In this document: in pieces, positions 35,401-44,044 of the stretch
Layout: each line of letters opens with the position of its first letter
How positions within the stretch are numbered: the stretch's first letter is position 1
DNA from: Holophagae bacterium
GTDB lineage: Bacteria; Acidobacteriota; Holophagae; Acanthopleuribacterales; Acanthopleuribacteraceae
Direction: 5' to 3'
Assembly (NCBI GenBank): GCA_029263455.1
Contig: JAJCXM010000019.1
Location: 62,001-126,000 of the forward strand
Length of the DNA: 64,000 nt
Translations under genes and position numbers: made by a program
Notes under the pieces: model-generated
What the model was told of the DNA's origin: nothing
The model's input: the letters and a program-made list of their open reading frames with translations, nothing else
Database searches by the model: none

Positions 35401-35814
35401 TTCAAACAATGAAAGCACAAAATAGTGCTTTTGATCCTCGGCCGTCTGATTGTCTTCTACTGTCAGAAATCGTGCTTCAATAGGGTCATAAATGAACAGT
35501 CCATCATCGGTGGTTGCGACGGCCAGCATGCCATTACTCAGTCCCTGGATGCAGGTAACGAAGCCGCCCATTTCGGTAAATTGCTTAAACCTGTATCCGT
35601 CAAAACGGGCTAATCCGGCCTGAGTAGCCACCCAAACGTAACCATCCGTTGTGACCGTTAAATCAATAATCGTGTTTTGCGGCAATCCGTTTCGCTGTGT
35701 GAAATTATCGAATCGAATATGCGATTGTGAGAATCCCGTGCTGCATAAAAGGAAAAGGAACCACAAGGTTGGCTGCCTAAATCTCGTGCTTCTGTAAGCG
35801 CCGATACATTGCAC
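32458..35814 (-). CDS. Reg_prop/Y_Y_Y sensor histidine kinase with PAS domain
   Basis: 1118 residues. A signal peptide (FLFLLCSTGFSQ) is followed by about 12-14 two-component-regulator-propeller blades (NGLPQNTIIDLTVTTDGYVWVATQ, WIGTIADGIWIL, LWVGTVQGLNRLE). A Y_Y_Y domain follows (YEYQLLGWDADWI, YTNIPAGDYIFRVRGSNEDGVW), then one membrane segment (WWAYLLYAIGLVLAMVGFV). Inside the cell come a PAS domain, the H-box LSHEIKNHLTPISSSAQTI, the N-box VHNLVKNAVEACLE and G boxes IIDNGMGV and GDGVGLVLSRQIVEAH. The kinase core looks NtrB/NtrY-like, which suits a sigma-54 regulator. The GTG start overlaps the regulator gene by 38 bp; TTG 35766 is an alternative. The ligand is unknown, but propellers of this type often sense glycans. 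Confidence 0.9.
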   Translation of the reverse strand: MQCIGAYRSTRFRQPTLWFLFLLCSTGFSQSHIRFDNFTQRNGLPQNTIIDLTVTTDGYVWVATQAGLARFDGYRFKQFTEMGGFVTCIQGLSNGMLAVATTDDGLFIYDPIEARFLTVEDNQTAEDQKHYFVLSLFERVNGDLLVGTTEGLAVLKQADAKTKLLFGDPEFENLASFNVTCFLMDQQQNLWIGTIADGIWILSDGNLTRSNESLLGCTALVSSDAGDVFIATPRGIYLGRMTDSKPVFSTFATDHSNEYVSDLALYDDKLWVASHNGLIRYAIDGQLERRFLHDHSDFDSLKHDQVQALFRREGVLFIGTANGLSVMSSDRERFGHSFPDPASSDMGIIYSIWLSRDFVLIGTEHGLFESHDLNHAKSVQSFDGATTVTTIQHRDDGSWILATNVGVYFLDELYKPQEHFPHQQNDPGSLSHDICSSLLEDRSGALWVGTVQGLNRLESDGETWIRYQSGPGSLSHPSITCLLELDAGAVAVGTWGGLNVIANDRHSIKSFVHDKNRPRSLGHNSVLSMLLSREGRVWLGTYGGGLNEYHPESGLFTRYSTSNGLVNDRICGLLEDNSGRLWISTVSGLSCFDPTAQTFRNYDDMDGLQFNEFNMGAYHAGPDNRLAFGGVNGINIFEPDQIRLNRNAPKMVITDFAILNESKADYLRSMSSDEAQVLSYTDHLFSFEFAALSFINPGKNKYEYQLLGWDADWIATDSHNRVATYTNIPAGDYIFRVRGSNEDGVWSNEPAQFELHIMPPPWKTWWAYLLYAIGLVLAMVGFVRLQRRELMRERRFRLNVTQMHQQFTRVFDTIDVAIFVFDDEKHLSYVNPNGCELYGVADKQLIGERASALNLESMVSDHVDQTSMLSFPCKEGQWRVNCFCIKRSGTNQYLLTLSDISQTVRDEEQRAWMRLIRVLSHEIKNHLTPISSSAQTIQTLILDPSNQARVDTQHLLADILTESNGLLRFLKTYESIARPPKLQSVSFNIKNLIESVVETFDGIAVLGDDVLIEADEMLLRHAVHNLVKNAVEACLETPNPEIKVNWFTAAGKIHIEIIDNGMGVLSPDNLFVPFYSTKAEGDGVGLVLSRQIVEAHKGTLTLENGKPSGAIATLKLPL

Positions 35815-37132
35815 TACGACTCAATCCAAGAGCCTTGGCGGTCTTTGTGATGTTTCCTTGATTCTCCTTCAAAGTTCGCTTGATCATGTAACCTTCTATG
35901 TCCAATAAACTCATGCAGTTCAATGAAGTTGTCGGAGACATATCGGGATTTGCATAGTTCGCATGATCAAAAATGGATGCATTTTGGCCCAGCAGTATCA
36001 TGCGTTCCATCGCATGTTCTAGCTCTCTGATGTTCCCTGGCCATGAGTATTGCAGTAAATCAGCTTCCATGCGCGCTGTCAGTTTGAGAACGGGTTTTCG
36101 ATATTTCTCGGCCAAGCGCGCCAGAAAGAATCGTGACAGTACGGGGATATCTTCTAAGCGTTCGCGTAGCGGCGGCATGGTGATTTCAATGGTATTGAGT
36201 CGGTAATAAAGGTCACGACGAAAGCGGCCTTCTTCGATTTCAGTTGTCATCGTGGCGTTGGTTGCCGAAACAATGCGGACATCACTTTGATAGGTCTTTG
36301 ATGATCCCACCGGCTCATACAAACCCATCTCAAGAACCCGCAATAACTTGTTCTGTTGTTTCAGGGGAATGTTGGCGATCTCATCTAGGAAGAGTGTGCC
36401 TTCTTCGGCCATCTCAAAGCGACCGACTCGATGGTCACGAGCATCAGTAAAGGCGCCTTTCACGTGTCCAAACATCTCACTTTCAAAAAGGCCTTCTGAA
36501 AGCCCGCCCGTATTGACGGCGACAAAGGGTTTCTCAAAACGACGCGACCGTTGATGAATCATTTTGGCCAACAAACTCTTGCCAGTTCCGTTCTCACCTA
36601 AAATAATGATACTGGCATCACTGTCAGCCACATTTCTTACCAGATTTAGGATCGACTGCATCGCTGGCGACTCCGCGACCATCGTAGAAACACTTTGATT
36701 TAGATCTTGTTTCAGTTGTGCGCGATATCTTTGTACGTGGCTCTCTGATTTTTGTAACTTCACCAAGTTGTTAACACTTGCCAGCAAACGATTATTGTCC
36801 CAGGGTTTTTCTACAAAATCCTGGGCGCCTCTTCTCATCGCCTCGACGGCTATTTCAACATTGCCAAAAGCCGTGATTACTAGGACTGGAACATTGGGCG
36901 CGATTTGTTTGATTTGTTCCAACAGCGCTAATCCTTCGGTTCCGGAGGTTGTATCCCGCGTGTAATTAAGGTCGATGATAAGCAAGTGCATGAGTTCTTT
37001 GCGAATTGTTTCAAGCACAGATTCAGGACCATCGGCCTCATAGACTTTGAATCCATGGTGCCTTAAGAATACGTGTAATGAATGGCGGATTGTTTTCTGA
37101 TCATCAGCGATCAATATTTTGTACGCAAACAT
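35777..37132 (-). CDS. NtrC-family sigma-54-dependent response regulator
   Basis: ATG 37132, preceded by GGGGAAGG, is chosen over an upstream in-frame start. 451 residues: receiver domain with acidic pair Asp10-Asp11, phosphorylation site Asp54 (LLIIDLNY) and Lys in FVEKPW. An AAA+ domain follows with Walker A GENGTGKS, a GAFTDA loop in place of GAFTGA, Walker B GTLFLDEI and an arginine-finger region FRRDLYYRLN. A Fis-type helix-turn-helix ends the protein (NITKTAKALGLSRSAMYRRL). The GAFTDA variant keeps the Phe-Thr that contact sigma-54. It is first in the operon with the Reg_prop kinase and divergent from the giant surface-protein gene. Confidence 0.95.
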   Translation of the reverse strand: MFAYKILIADDQKTIRHSLHVFLRHHGFKVYEADGPESVLETIRKELMHLLIIDLNYTRDTTSGTEGLALLEQIKQIAPNVPVLVITAFGNVEIAVEAMRRGAQDFVEKPWDNNRLLASVNNLVKLQKSESHVQRYRAQLKQDLNQSVSTMVAESPAMQSILNLVRNVADSDASIIILGENGTGKSLLAKMIHQRSRRFEKPFVAVNTGGLSEGLFESEMFGHVKGAFTDARDHRVGRFEMAEEGTLFLDEIANIPLKQQNKLLRVLEMGLYEPVGSSKTYQSDVRIVSATNATMTTEIEEGRFRRDLYYRLNTIEITMPPLRERLEDIPVLSRFFLARLAEKYRKPVLKLTARMEADLLQYSWPGNIRELEHAMERMILLGQNASIFDHANYANPDMSPTTSLNCMSLLDIEGYMIKRTLKENQGNITKTAKALGLSRSAMYRRLQKHEI

Positions 37133-37214
37133 TAACCTTCCCCTAATTGACTCATCACATTCCTGTGGGCGCAAGACAATCGCAACGCGGATCATCACCA
37201 GCTGGGTAGAAAAG

Positions 37215-37230
37215 AGCAAGTTTCCTGCCC
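37215..37230 (-). promoter_or_regulatory. probable sigma-54 promoter of the regulator-kinase operon
   Basis: Minus strand GGGCAGGAAACTTGCT, matching TGGCACG-N4-TTGCW at 10 of 12 positions with GG-N10-GC intact. Transcription would start near 37204, about 70 bases before the regulator ATG. Both enhancer-like motifs lie 68 and 90 bp upstream, which would make the operon autoactivated. Confidence 0.55.
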
Positions 37231-37298
37231 AAGCTCGAGCGTGGCAAGCTGACCCTTGCGTTCACATTCAGTCAGCGTCCTGTTTATTGCGATCAAGT

Positions 37299-37313
37299 GT
37301 CCCATAATCGCAC
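37299..37313. promoter_or_regulatory. candidate enhancer (UAS) copy 1
   Basis: GTCCCATAATCGCAC on the + strand, matching copy 2 at 11 of 15 positions. The two copies are in direct orientation, 22 bp apart start to start, or about two helical turns, so dimers bound there would face the same way. It lies between two divergent sigma-54 promoters. Confidence 0.55.
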
Positions 37314-37320
37314 AGATGAT

Positions 37321-37335
37321 GTCTCATTAGCGGAC
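37321..37335 (+). promoter_or_regulatory. candidate enhancer (UAS) copy 2
   Basis: GTCTCATTAGCGGAC, with partial dyad symmetry (GTC...GAC). It is 38 bp upstream of the sigma-54 promoter of the giant gene, nearly the same spacing as copy 3 to its promoter (39 bp). Confidence 0.6.
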
Positions 37336-37373
37336 GAAACTGTTCGAATACCACCTATCCACCTGGGTTCTAA

Positions 37374-37389
37374 TGGCATAAGCATTGCT
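37374..37389 (+). promoter_or_regulatory. sigma-54 promoter of the giant surface-protein gene
   Basis: TGGCATAAGCATTGCT matches TGGCACG-N4-TTGCW at 10 of 12 positions, with GG-N10-GC exact and a perfect TTGCT at -12. Transcription would begin near 37400, leaving a leader of about 85 bases before the TTG start at 37487. Confidence 0.7.
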
Positions 37390-37486
37390 CGTGTGCAGAA
37401 ATGGCACGCTCGAACACACACATGCTTGGCTACTAGTAGATGTTTGCATGATTGTCACTGCAAACACATTTGCAAGGGAGACCGTC

Positions 37487-40400
37487 TTGAAGAGAATACA
37501 GCTCCACGTTTCAGGACTCATCATATTTTCACTTTTGCTGTCGAGTGCTTTGGGCCAAGAACCGCTAGGACCACCTGTTAATCTCAAAACGTTTCAACTG
37601 TTGATTGATGTCGACCGAGATCAGGGAACTGGACTGGACCTAATTCTCAATGATGGCGTGACACAGGCAATGGGAATCGAATTGCTAACAACCGTCACCG
37701 TGTTGGCAGGCAATTCACCACAAGTCACACGTGTTGAGGCTCAAGAATGGGATGGCAACGCTGGATTCTCAGCACCCTATTTCGTTGATAGCAGTGGTTG
37801 GGCGGTCGGCATAGATAATGGATTCAGCGGCGGCGACGTGACTGAAGCCTACATGCCGTTGGACAAATTTGGTGAAAACTACGTAGTCAATTTTTACGTG
37901 CAAAGTGGTCAATTGGGATCAGCCCACGACGTCATAGATCCCGTTTGGTTCAGTTTTGACATTCCCATACCCACCTTGTCATTTTGGATGCTCGCCGCTT
38001 TCATTTTGTTGATGGTTATTCTGGCATTATGGATGTCGCGTGGTCGATTGAGAATGCGCCATGGGATCATGCTGATTTTTGCGGGTCTTTTCCTGGTGGC
38101 GGCTGCTGGCGCGATTGTACTTGACGGTCAAGTCAATGACTGGACGGACCCTCCTATTGCTACAGACCATATTGATGACGCCGGTGAAGACGCCGTTGAC
38201 TTACTTGCCTTTTTTGTCTGTCATGACGAGCAAAATTTGTTTTTCCGTTTTGATGTCGAGGAACTTGAGAATCAATCTCCGGTAGCCGGTGACCTAACAA
38301 TCAGCCTCCTCGAAGATACGGCAACGCTTGTTTCCTTAACAGCATCGGACGCCGATGGAGACACGCTCACCTTTTCCATCATCAGTAATCCGAGCTTTGG
38401 GACACTTGGGTCGCTAACTTCCACAGGTCCAAATTCTGCAGATATTACCTACACGCCCAACGCTGATGTTGCGGGTATGGACAGTTTTACTTTCTCGGTT
38501 GATGACCTGAATGGCGGGACTGCGGTTGGATTGGTTGACATCACCATTACAGCCGTGAACGACGCACCTAGCTTTACGCCCGGTCCAGACCTATCCGTTC
38601 CCAAAGGCAGTGGCCCATTCACGAGTGCGGCCTGGGCCAGCGCAGTTTCTCCCGGTGCATCGAATGAAGCGAACCAGACACTTCAATTTCAAGTGTCAGT
38701 CAGCAGCAATCCACAAGTGTTTTTGGTGCCCCCTACCATCGACCCTGTCTCCGGTGATTTGACATTTACGCCCGACAGCGACATGAATGGCACGGCAACC
38801 ATTGATGTTTTTCTGATGGATGATGGAGGTACCGCGAATGGTGGACTGGACACGTCTACGATTCATTCGTTCAATATTGCCGTTGGATCCGTGAACGATG
38901 CACCCAGCTTCGTGGCCGGTAGCGACGTTATCAACAATGAAGATGATGGGATGATCATGGTCAACAGTTGGGCTACAGCCATTTCGCCAGGGCCACCCGA
39001 TGAATCAGGACAAATCCTCAATTTCACGGTCAATAACATCCAGGATCCTGATGGCATTTTTGCCACGCCACCCGCGCTTGACGTAAATAGTGGAGACCTT
39101 ACCTACACCCTGGCCGCAGATCAGTTTGGCGCTGCAACCGCCGATATCACGCTGATGGACGACGGGGGTACGGCCAATGGTGGGATCGATGTTTCCCCGG
39201 TTCATACACTCATGGTGACGGTCAATTCCATCAACGATGCACCCACTTTTTCGCACGCTGGAAATGTCGACGTTCCCAAGAGTGGCGGCATAGAACTTCT
39301 CCCCGCATGGGCATCAAGCCTAGCGGTGGGTCCCGCCAATGAAGCGGGACAAACACTACTTGGCTTTACCGTTTTGGTCGTGAGTGACGCTAATAACGTG
39401 CTTACGGTCATGCCTACGGTGGACTTAATAACTGGCGATCTGAGCTTTGCCACCGACGTGAATAATAATGGCACGGCCACCATCGAGCTTACGCTGCAGG
39501 ACGATGGCGGCACCGCCAATGGCGGCTTAGACACCTCCATACCCGTCATGATCGACATCAACGTTTTGGCAGTCAACGATCCACCCAGTTTCACAAAGGG
39601 TCCAGACATCATCATTGATGAGAACGCCGGGCCGCAGACTTTCAACCCATGGGCAACTGGCATATCCGCTGGTCCACCCGATGAAGCGGGACAAACGCTT
39701 ACTTTCAACGTAACCGCGAATTCGAATTCGGCGATCTTTATGTCACCACCTGCCATCGCTGCGGATGGGACTTTAACTTTTGAATCTGCACCGGGTGCTC
39801 ACACAGGAATGCCAGCTACGCCGGTCGAATTAACCATCGAATTGATGGATAGTGGCGGCACGGCCAACGGCGGTTCAGATACATCAGGTCCACAAATGTT
39901 CACCATCAGGATCAATCCCGTCAATAGTCCCCCAACCGCTACGGACGATTCGTACGACGCAGCCGTGAATACGCGTCTTGAAGTCGGGACCTCGACTGCC
40001 GCACTTGGTCACAAGATAGCGGGCAGCGTGCTCACCGACGGCGTGATGGACAGTGATCCAGACGGCCCGGGCCCGCTTATTGTGGTCGGTACAAGCAACG
40101 TCACTGCGGGCGCTTCCGTTGCCATGAATGCAGATGGCAGTTTTACTTATTCGCCTCCGCCTGGCATGACAGGCTCAGACACTTTCGATTACACCATCAC
40201 CGACCAAGACCCTATCCTTCCACTTACCGATACAGCCACTGTGACCATCAATCTGTATGATTCGATATGGTACGTAAAGAACGATCATGCCGGGCCGAGC
40301 CAAGGCACCTCCGATAATCCCTTTCAATCGCTCGCGGAAGCCGAGTCCGCTTCAGCACCAAACGATAAAATCTTCTTATTTATTGGCGATGGCAACATCA

Positions 40401-43400
40401 CAGGCCAGAACTCAGGTATCACCCTGAAAAATGGACAATCATTGTTAGGTGAACGAGTCGACCTGGACCTCGATATCAACGGCAATATGAGCACCATTGT
40501 CATAGGGACAGCCAACAGCACGTTAGCGCCTAGGATAGGAAACGCGGCCGGTGATGTGGTCATTCTTGCTGACGACAACACCGTTGCTGGCCTAATTATG
40601 TTACCCACAGCAAGTGCAGGCATTAGTGGTTCCGGGGCGATGACTAAGAAAACGAGCGTCAACTCTGACGCTGCGGCTACCATCAAACCAGGTGACAAAC
40701 GCGCTGGCGGCACGACCCTCATCGAGCAAATCGTTATTAACCCCAGTACGTCGAGTGATGGCCTAGTTTTGCTGGCTCAAACTGGCGCGTTAAGTTTGGC
40801 CGATATTGAGATTGTTGGGCTTGCCGGTAACAGCGGCACGGGGCTTATTCTTGAGAATTGTTCGGCGTCATTTTCGCTAGATAATTTAACAATCTCTGAT
40901 GTTGGTATAGGTGTGTCGCTAGTCACAAATAGTGTAGCGATCGACTTCAGCAACACGTCAGTCATGAATTGTTCGTCAACCGCTATTGAGGTTGATAACC
41001 AGGACGATGCGACGTTTGCAGCCACATGCAGTGTCAACCAAACGGGATTAGGAAGTGCGGCAAGTGTTATAGGAGGAAATGGAACCCTAGCATTCTTAGG
41101 GCCGATTACCGTAAACAGTTTAGGTGCTGGATTTAGCGCTATAGAAATCGATGGCAATAGCCAGGACCCAACCATAAATTTTGCCGACATAAGCATTGAC
41201 GCAAGCGCTGGCAATCACGCAATCCACGTCATGGGTATGGGCATGAACAGTGCTATCAACTTTAATGGTGTGCTCGACGTCAACGGCGCTGGAATCCACG
41301 GGCTCTTCCTTGAGAATTCCAACGGGTCGCTGGACATCGTCGACGCCACTAGCGACATCGCCAACGCGATGGATACTGGCGTAAGAATAGATAGCGGATC
41401 TCCTTCTTTAGCCATCAACGGCAGCTTAACTAACAACGAGACCTCCGTGCACGTAACAAACTTGGCTGGCGGCACCACCCAGTTTGCTCAACTGATTGCT
41501 ACCGGTTCATTTAGTTCAGGTTTTATCGCGGACAACTGCGCCGGCACGCATACGGTTAACCTTGCAAATTTAGGCAGTAATGCCAATCGACTAACAAACA
41601 GCGGTATTCAAATCAATGCATGCACTGGCCAATTCGTGATGAATGACATCAATATCTTCTCCAACGGAATTGGCTTGGACATCAGTGGTGGAAATCCGGA
41701 TGTCGACATTATGGATTCAGGCACAATCTCCTCATTGAACAGCTTGGATACGGTCGTTTCCGCCGATGCAGGCTCTCTCGACGGGTCGTTCACTAACCTT
41801 ATAGCCAACACTACCGCTGGCGTTGCGCCCGGCATCTCGTTAACAGGGGCCGCAGGCACCATCACTTTCCAAGACGTCGACATCCAAAGCTTATCGGGAA
41901 CAGGCATTTTGATTGATGGCGGCTACACGGCTACTTTCTCTACAGCCAATACCATTAACGTAGCCACGACAAGTGGCACCGGTATTGATATCCAAAATAC
42001 GACGAACAGTGGCGCGATCGATCAAGTGGTTGTGAGCGCTGGACTGTCCGGTGGCATCAACCTAAACAACAACTCGGGATCACTCTCATTCGGATTGATT
42101 GACCTCACAATGATTAATGGATACGGAATTCGCGCTCTCAATAGTGGGACCCTGGATGTGACCAACAGCACCAGCTCAATTGCGTGTGTGTCAGGAGGAT
42201 CAGCCTTAGAATTGAACGGAATCACTATCGGTGCAAGCAATATGAATTTCGCGAGCGTCTCGGCCACATTACCGGGAGCCACCAACGAAGGGATTGATTG
42301 TGATTCGGTCGCAGGGACATCACTGATTATTGGTGACACAACCATTACAACCACGAGCGTAAATGGCGGAAACGGCATCGATATTGATTCGAGCTCAGCG
42401 ACCTTTGTGTTTAACTCGGCAACCATCAACACAGATACGCATGTCGGTATTAACTTGACCAATAATATGAGCGCCAGCTTTAGCTTCAATAATTGTGATA
42501 TTGATACGACAAGTGGGACCGGCTTCAATGCCAGCGGCGGCGGAATGATTAGCGGTTCTGGTAGCAACCAAATCGATACGACAACAGGTCGCGCCATACA
42601 AATAGATGGCAGTAATATTGGTGCTGGTAACTTCAGCTTGCAAAGTGTGAATAGCAATGGCGCCGTCAATGGCATAAGACTAAACAACACGGGTTCTGCC
42701 GGTGGTTTGATTGTTACCGGCACGGGCACCAATGACTCGGGTGGCAATATTCAGAACTCGACTTCAGACGGCATTTTCATCAACAACACCGTTAGTTTCA
42801 GTCTGACCGACATGCAAATTAATAACTCCACAGTTAGTCATATCCAAATGTCAAATAGCAATGCTGTGACCCTTAACGGTATCGACTTTTTCAGCTCCGG
42901 TTTTCATGGCATCGTCGGTAGCAGCGTTACGGCACTGAATATGACCAACTGTGGAGTTGATTTGAGCGGCAATAGTGCCAATGAACACGGCCTTCGAATT
43001 ATTAACTTGCTCGGTTCGAGCAACATCACTTCGAATGATTTTACGCGCTCACAAACGATACAATTCTTTGTACAAAATACGGCCGCAAGTATTAACGCAC
43101 CAGCAGCACCGACTGATATCCTCACCTTTGACGACAATAGTTTCTCAATGCCAGGCGCCACATTCGGCGACAATATATCCATCGAATCCGCAACCACTGG
43201 AAATATGCGTGTCGTGCTCGATGACAGCGTGGGTCAAAACACCTTCGTGGGTGGAATCGCAGGAATTCAGGCCGTAACCGCAACAGGCGGCACACTCGAC
43301 GTCGTCATCGATAACATCGATGTCCAAACGACTTCGGGTTCCGGCATCAATTTAGGTGGTTTCAATGCCAGCGACCTCACCTTTGACGTGCGCAACAGTG

Positions 43401-43960
43401 AAACATTGAATACCGGCAGCATTGGTATTAATGCCACCAGCATCGGTGGTGCGATGGTTTCGGGCATCATTGACAACAACACCATCAACGGTTCCACCAC
43501 TGGCCAAGGCATTCAGGTGATCACCGAAGGCAACGGCGACATTACAGCCACGGTTAGTAACAATACGATCTCAAACATCAACCAGGAGCATGGTATTCGT
43601 GTGCAAGCGAGGGCTGGAAGTGGGACCATTAACATCACCATCAATGACAACGACGTCAACAATCTTGCAGCACCTTTCCCCTTGGAAGGCATATACGTGG
43701 AATCCGGTTCCAGTGCTGGCGGCGATACCAACACCATTTGCCTAAACATGTTTAATAACACGAGTGCGGCCAATTTTAACGAAGGTTTTCGGCTACGGCA
43801 TCGTGCAGGTGCAACCTTCAACCTACAAGATTTTGTTGGGGTGGGGTCAAATCCTGCCGATGTAACCACTTGGATCAACACCACCAAGTCAAATATAGGA
43901 ACGACCCAAATCACAGGGACAGGATTCACCGCAGCGGGTGGATCCTGCCCAACGCCTTAA
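37487..43960 (+). CDS. giant surface protein: internal IPTL motif, second membrane segment, cadherin-like repeats, beta-helix
   Basis: I start it at TTG 37487, with AAGGGAG six bases upstream and a signal peptide (LKRIQLHVSGLIIFSLLLSSALG); the frame stays open further upstream without a ribosome site. The product is 2157 residues. Residues 25-158 are an unassigned beta-rich domain. IPTLSFW at 161-167 is followed by a hydrophobic stretch and RGRLRMR, exactly like a C-terminal IPTL-CTERM signal. The protein then continues with a second hydrophobic segment (LIFAGLFLVAAAGAIVL) and a short DOMON-like domain (DGQVNDWTDPPIATDHIDDAGED). After that come one cadherin-like repeat, four units of about 107 residues (each opening NDAPSF-like and containing DDGGTANGG), one tandem-95/VCBS-like repeat, and about 1200 residues of Asn/Ser/Gly-rich right-handed beta-helix. 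No C-terminal anchor is seen. Probably an adhesin or glycan-active surface protein under sigma-54 control. Confidence 0.85.
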   Translation: MKRIQLHVSGLIIFSLLLSSALGQEPLGPPVNLKTFQLLIDVDRDQGTGLDLILNDGVTQAMGIELLTTVTVLAGNSPQVTRVEAQEWDGNAGFSAPYFVDSSGWAVGIDNGFSGGDVTEAYMPLDKFGENYVVNFYVQSGQLGSAHDVIDPVWFSFDIPIPTLSFWMLAAFILLMVILALWMSRGRLRMRHGIMLIFAGLFLVAAAGAIVLDGQVNDWTDPPIATDHIDDAGEDAVDLLAFFVCHDEQNLFFRFDVEELENQSPVAGDLTISLLEDTATLVSLTASDADGDTLTFSIISNPSFGTLGSLTSTGPNSADITYTPNADVAGMDSFTFSVDDLNGGTAVGLVDITITAVNDAPSFTPGPDLSVPKGSGPFTSAAWASAVSPGASNEANQTLQFQVSVSSNPQVFLVPPTIDPVSGDLTFTPDSDMNGTATIDVFLMDDGGTANGGLDTSTIHSFNIAVGSVNDAPSFVAGSDVINNEDDGMIMVNSWATAISPGPPDESGQILNFTVNNIQDPDGIFATPPALDVNSGDLTYTLAADQFGAATADITLMDDGGTANGGIDVSPVHTLMVTVNSINDAPTFSHAGNVDVPKSGGIELLPAWASSLAVGPANEAGQTLLGFTVLVVSDANNVLTVMPTVDLITGDLSFATDVNNNGTATIELTLQDDGGTANGGLDTSIPVMIDINVLAVNDPPSFTKGPDIIIDENAGPQTFNPWATGISAGPPDEAGQTLTFNVTANSNSAIFMSPPAIAADGTLTFESAPGAHTGMPATPVELTIELMDSGGTANGGSDTSGPQMFTIRINPVNSPPTATDDSYDAAVNTRLEVGTSTAALGHKIAGSVLTDGVMDSDPDGPGPLIVVGTSNVTAGASVAMNADGSFTYSPPPGMTGSDTFDYTITDQDPILPLTDTATVTINLYDSIWYVKNDHAGPSQGTSDNPFQSLAEAESASAPNDKIFLFIGDGNITGQNSGITLKNGQSLLGERVDLDLDINGNMSTIVIGTANSTLAPRIGNAAGDVVILADDNTVAGLIMLPTASAGISGSGAMTKKTSVNSDAAATIKPGDKRAGGTTLIEQIVINPSTSSDGLVLLAQTGALSLADIEIVGLAGNSGTGLILENCSASFSLDNLTISDVGIGVSLVTNSVAIDFSNTSVMNCSSTAIEVDNQDDATFAATCSVNQTGLGSAASVIGGNGTLAFLGPITVNSLGAGFSAIEIDGNSQDPTINFADISIDASAGNHAIHVMGMGMNSAINFNGVLDVNGAGIHGLFLENSNGSLDIVDATSDIANAMDTGVRIDSGSPSLAINGSLTNNETSVHVTNLAGGTTQFAQLIATGSFSSGFIADNCAGTHTVNLANLGSNANRLTNSGIQINACTGQFVMNDINIFSNGIGLDISGGNPDVDIMDSGTISSLNSLDTVVSADAGSLDGSFTNLIANTTAGVAPGISLTGAAGTITFQDVDIQSLSGTGILIDGGYTATFSTANTINVATTSGTGIDIQNTTNSGAIDQVVVSAGLSGGINLNNNSGSLSFGLIDLTMINGYGIRALNSGTLDVTNSTSSIACVSGGSALELNGITIGASNMNFASVSATLPGATNEGIDCDSVAGTSLIIGDTTITTTSVNGGNGIDIDSSSATFVFNSATINTDTHVGINLTNNMSASFSFNNCDIDTTSGTGFNASGGGMISGSGSNQIDTTTGRAIQIDGSNIGAGNFSLQSVNSNGAVNGIRLNNTGSAGGLIVTGTGTNDSGGNIQNSTSDGIFINNTVSFSLTDMQINNSTVSHIQMSNSNAVTLNGIDFFSSGFHGIVGSSVTALNMTNCGVDLSGNSANEHGLRIINLLGSSNITSNDFTRSQTIQFFVQNTAASINAPAAPTDILTFDDNSFSMPGATFGDNISIESATTGNMRVVLDDSVGQNTFVGGIAGIQAVTATGGTLDVVIDNIDVQTTSGSGINLGGFNASDLTFDVRNSETLNTGSIGINATSIGGAMVSGIIDNNTINGSTTGQGIQVITEGNGDITATVSNNTISNINQEHGIRVQARAGSGTINITINDNDVNNLAAPFPLEGIYVESGSSAGGDTNTICLNMFNNTSAANFNEGFRLRHRAGATFNLQDFVGVGSNPADVTTWINTTKSNIGTTQITGTGFTAAGGSCPTP

Positions 43961-44044
43961 TAAGCATCTAGCTCTGTTTCTGATGAGAGCCCGCATGAAT
44001 ACCCAGCGCGCCACCAGCAGGATGGACGGCGAATTAGTGGCGAG

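Noticed and set aside
36300-36500. GAFTDA in place of GAFTGA as a sign of a regulator unable to use sigma-54
   Set aside because: The Phe-Thr contact residues are kept, I recall the GAFTDA variant in many regulators, and sigma-54-like promoters flank the gene.
37241-37260. TGGCAAG...TTGCG upstream of the giant gene as a sigma-54 promoter
   Set aside because: The GG-to-GC distance is 13 bases, three too many for sigma-54.
37402-37418. TGGCAC before the giant gene as its sigma-54 promoter
   Set aside because: There is no GC pair ten bases after the GG; the site at 37374-37389 fits exactly.
39202-43929. Long open frames on the minus strand inside the giant beta-helix gene
   Set aside because: They mirror the repetitive, codon-biased plus-strand gene, have low-complexity Ser/Pro/Leu translations and no ribosome sites.
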